Shown here piece after piece: positions 61,401-64,000 of a stretch of DNA of 64,000 nucleotides. The stretch's first letter is position 1; each line of letters starts with the position of its first letter. The notes below the pieces were generated by a model. That model was not told the origin of the DNA. It was given only the letters and a program-made list of their open reading frames with translations, and made no database searches. This DNA is from Oryza sativa Japonica Group (lineage: Eukaryota > Streptophyta > Magnoliopsida > Poales > Poaceae): assembly GCF_034140825.1 (NCBI RefSeq), contig NC_089035.1, positions 33,771,501 to 33,835,500 of the forward strand. Direction: 5' to 3'. A program made the translations under genes and the position numbers.

Positions 61401-61703
61401 GGGTGGACTTTCACCCATTTTTTTCATGTCATCTAAATGGTTATGAAATTTTTTTAAAAAAAATTGACATGATAGGTTAATTTATAATATATCACTTCAC
61501 AAACATGCAAGTTCAAATTCGACTTCTACAAGTTGTAACAAAAATAACAAAATTTGTTATTTTTGTTACAACTTGTAGAAGTCGAATTTGAACTTGTATG
61601 TTTGTGAAATGATATATTACAAATTAACCTATCTTGTGAATTTTTTTAGAATTTTTTTATAATCATTTAAGTAGCATGCAAAGAAATGTGTGGACGTCCA
61701 CCC
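61401..61703. repeat. 300-bp hairpin element upstream of kinase C
   Basis: The arms pair over most of their length: 'gttcaaattcgacttctaca' against 'tgtagaagtcgaatttgaac', 'agttgtaacaaaaataacaa' against 'ttgttatttttgttacaact', and outer parts GGGTGGAC against GTCCACCC. The centre is at about 61555 with almost no loop. It is probably a foldback MITE. No clear target duplication. It ends about 290 bp before the start codon of kinase C. Confidence 0.8.
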
Positions 61704-61995
61704 AAGATATTAGAATCATCCTCTTATCTAATGCGATTAACAAATGTGTTCCGTGCGCCGAGAAGCCCCAGGGTGCGACTGTGCTAGCCACTTCATCTTC
61801 CACGCTGATCTGAAGCTAACGGATTAGTGAAAAGCTAGTGCCGCGCACGCAGCCTCGCGGTGCCGGCGCGGCAGGGTTAGCTAAGCTTAGTCATTTCTCG
61901 CACCCACGCAGACGCAGGGAGGCGCACCATGTACTGAGACGAGTCGCCGTTTACTCGTTTTGGCGCTCAATTCCAGTGAGAGGCCGGCCGGGAGC

Positions 61996-63307
61996 ATGTC
62001 GACACGTGCGCCGCGCTCTCTCCTCCCGCTGCTCTTCGTCGCCGCCGCCGTTGCCTTCTTCTCACGCGCCGCTACCGCCGCCGACGTCATCGGCCAGGCC
62101 GGGTTCATCACCGGCAACCAGACGCTCGTCTCGTCCGGTGGCGTCTTTGAGCTCGGTTTCTTCGTCCCGAATGGCGCCACCGACGGCAGGACGTATCTCG
62201 GCATTTGGTACGCCAGCATCCCCGGCCAGACCGTCGTGTGGGTCGCCAACCGGCAGGACCCTGTCGTCAACGTCCCCGCCGTCGCCAGGCTGTCCGCCGA
62301 CGGCCGCCTTGTCATCGCCGACGCGAAGAACACCACCGTGTGGTCGTCCCCGGCTCCGGCGAGGAACGTAACCGCCGCCGGCGCCACCGCTCGGCTCCAG
62401 GACGACGGCAACCTCGTCGTGAGCTCCGGGTCTCCCGGAAGCGTGGCGTGGCAGAGCTTCGACTACCCGACGGACACCCTGCTCCCGGGGATGAAGCTCG
62501 GGGTGGACGTCAAGAACGGCATCACCAGGAACATGACGTCGTGGACGAGCTCGTCCGACCCCTCGCCGGGGTCGTACACGTTCAAGCTCGTTCCCGGCGG
62601 CCTGCCGGAGTTCTTCCTCTTCCGCGGCCCGGCGATGATCTACGGGAGCGGGCCGTGGAACGGCGCGGAGCTCACGGGCGTGCCGGACCTCAAGTCCCAG
62701 GACTTCGCCTTCACGGTGGTCTCGAGCCCCGACGAGACGTACTACAGCTACTCCATCCTCAACCCGTCGCTGCTCTCCCGGTTCGTGGCCGACGCGACGG
62801 CGGGGCAGGTGCAGCGCTTCGTGTGGATCAACGGCGCGTGGAGCAGCTTCTGGTACTACCCGACCGACCCGTGCGACGGCTACGCCAAGTGCGGGGCGTT
62901 CGGCTACTGCGACACCAGCACGCCCACGCTGTGCAGCTGCCTGCCGGGGTTCCAGCCGCGGTCGCCGCAGCAGTGGGGCCTCCGGGACGCGTCGGGCGGG
63001 TGCGTCTTGACGGCCAACCTCACCTGCGACGGCGCCGGCGACGGGTTCTGGACGGTGAACAGGATGAAGCTGCCGGCGGCGACGAACGCGACGGTGTACG
63101 CCGGCATGACGCTGGACCAGTGCAGGCAGGTGTGCCTGGGCAACTGCAGCTGCAGGGCGTACGCCGCGGCGAACGCAAGCGGCGGGGTCAGCCGCGGGTG
63201 CGTCATCTGGGCCGTCGATCTGCTGGACATGAGGCAGTACTCCGGGGTCGTGCAGGATGTCTACATCCGGCTCGCGCAGTCCGAGGTAGACGCCTTGAAC
63301 GCCGCAG
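61996..63307 (+). CDS. S-domain receptor-like kinase C, first exon only (runs off the window)
   Basis: Exon 1 encodes 437 residues plus one base, ending at a GCAG|GTGAGA donor. Signal peptide APRSLLPLLFVAAAVAFFSR; B-lectin domain with YLGIWYASIPGQTVVWVANR; WQSFDYPTDTLLPGMKLG; S-locus domain with CGAFGYC; PAN domain with CRQVCLGNCSCRAYAA. The transmembrane helix and kinase should be in exons beyond 64000. Its GC-rich codon use and sequence differ clearly from kinases A and B (for example GYCDTSTPTLCSCLPGF), so it belongs to another S-domain subgroup and is not a third copy of the tandem unit. The ATG at 61996 is the first in frame. Ligand and role cannot be told from the sequence. Confidence 0.88.
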
Positions 63308-64000
63308 GTGAGAAAATTATTACACATGATTTACATCACTGTGAAATTCTTATTTCTACTTTCTTCTCGAAGGGAACATCTTATCTAGCGACCAATTTAG
63401 CATTCATTTTCGCCTCGTGGAATTAGAGCTTAGAAAAAATGTTCATGTTAGCCTGAAGTGTCGACCCAATTCTGGTTTCTGGCCTAGCTAGCTGAATAAT
63501 AGCTTGTCCTCACTCTCAGTTTTTCCTCTGTTTTCCCTCCCAAATATAATCATTTTACGTGCACTGGCCCATTCACTTGTCTAAGAAAAACCATTATTAG
63601 TTGACATTTTCCTGGTCAAGAAATGGTTGCGCATGTAGGCCAAATTTCACCACTAGCCAGCGCTCTTCAACCCACTGACACGGACTAGTTGCTGTGGCCC
63701 TTTCCTGATCCCGTGATCCACTCCTCAAACAAGCAAATTAGCACAGGTCAATTAGCCGTACGTCAACCGTCATTAGTTTTGTGATACTGCACCAACCATT
63801 AGTATCTCCCATACCATGTAACGCATTCTCTGGATTAGGTGCGGTGCAGTCAAAACAACAAATGTCCAACACCACCCAACTTGATAGTGACTCTCAACAG
63901 CGAAAAGTTGTTCTCTGGATATGCTAATTTATAAGAGACACGGATTTTCTATAACTAGATGTCATGGCACCCATCGTTTGCATGCGACTTAAATAGTTAT
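63308..64000 (+). other. Start of intron 1 of kinase C
   Basis: Non-coding AT-rich sequence after the exon 1 donor. No acceptor followed by a transmembrane-encoding exon was found before the window ends. Confidence 0.55.

Noticed and set aside
62062-63327. A 421-codon minus-strand frame and a 368-codon plus-strand frame overlapping kinase C
   Set aside because: Both are compositional shadows of the GC-rich S-domain exon, which has clear conserved motifs in its own frame.

Overview
The window looks like nuclear DNA of a grass, almost certainly rice (Oryza). Coding exons are GC-rich and split by GT-AG introns, and the spacers are full of Stowaway, Tourist/Harbinger and hAT-like MITEs. There is also a complete p-SINE1, LINE remnants and a Pack-MULE. 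From memory, the gene order CNGC, LysM, PPR, diacylglycerol kinase, universal stress protein, frataxin, EF-hand, S-domain kinases resembles the long arm of rice chromosome 1; I could not check this.

Layout. 1-2700: repeat-rich spacer. 2773-7008 (-): a seven-exon cyclic nucleotide-gated channel of the CNGC4 type. 7.0-11.5 kb: spacer with a tiny LINE tail and an unidentified, decayed gene-like stretch. 11.5-16.1 kb (-): two small secreted LysM protein genes on either side of a recent 960-bp tandem duplication. 17052-19106 (+): an intronless PPR gene with 17 motifs. 21172-25560 (-): a twelve-coding-exon diacylglycerol kinase. 29706-32164 (-): a four-exon SNM1/Apollo-like metallo-beta-lactamase nuclease. 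33250-35829 (-): a universal stress protein. 39614-41788 (+): frataxin, with a long-TIR transposon ending 82 bp before its start codon. 42181-42516 (-): a small EF-hand protein. 43.7-56.8 kb (+): a tandem pair of S-domain receptor-like kinase genes; the first is intact and the second is broken by a LINE in its kinase domain. 57.5-58.9 kb: a LINE remnant. 59.4-60.9 kb: a Pack-MULE with a perfect 9-bp target duplication. 61996-64000 (+): the first exon of a third S-domain receptor kinase, cut by the window edge.

The genes do not form a pathway. Several (CNGC4-type channel, LysM proteins, diacylglycerol kinase, calcium-binding protein, S-domain kinases) belong to families linked to immunity or calcium signalling, but nothing in the sequence shows co-regulation. 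I found no wholly new system. The strongest observations are structural: the LINE-broken kinase, the Pack-MULE, the 960-bp duplication, the transposon abutting frataxin, a three-motif PPR super-repeat, and a stem-loop shared by three LINE tails. I recognised no LTR retroelement, tRNA gene, rRNA gene or CRISPR array.
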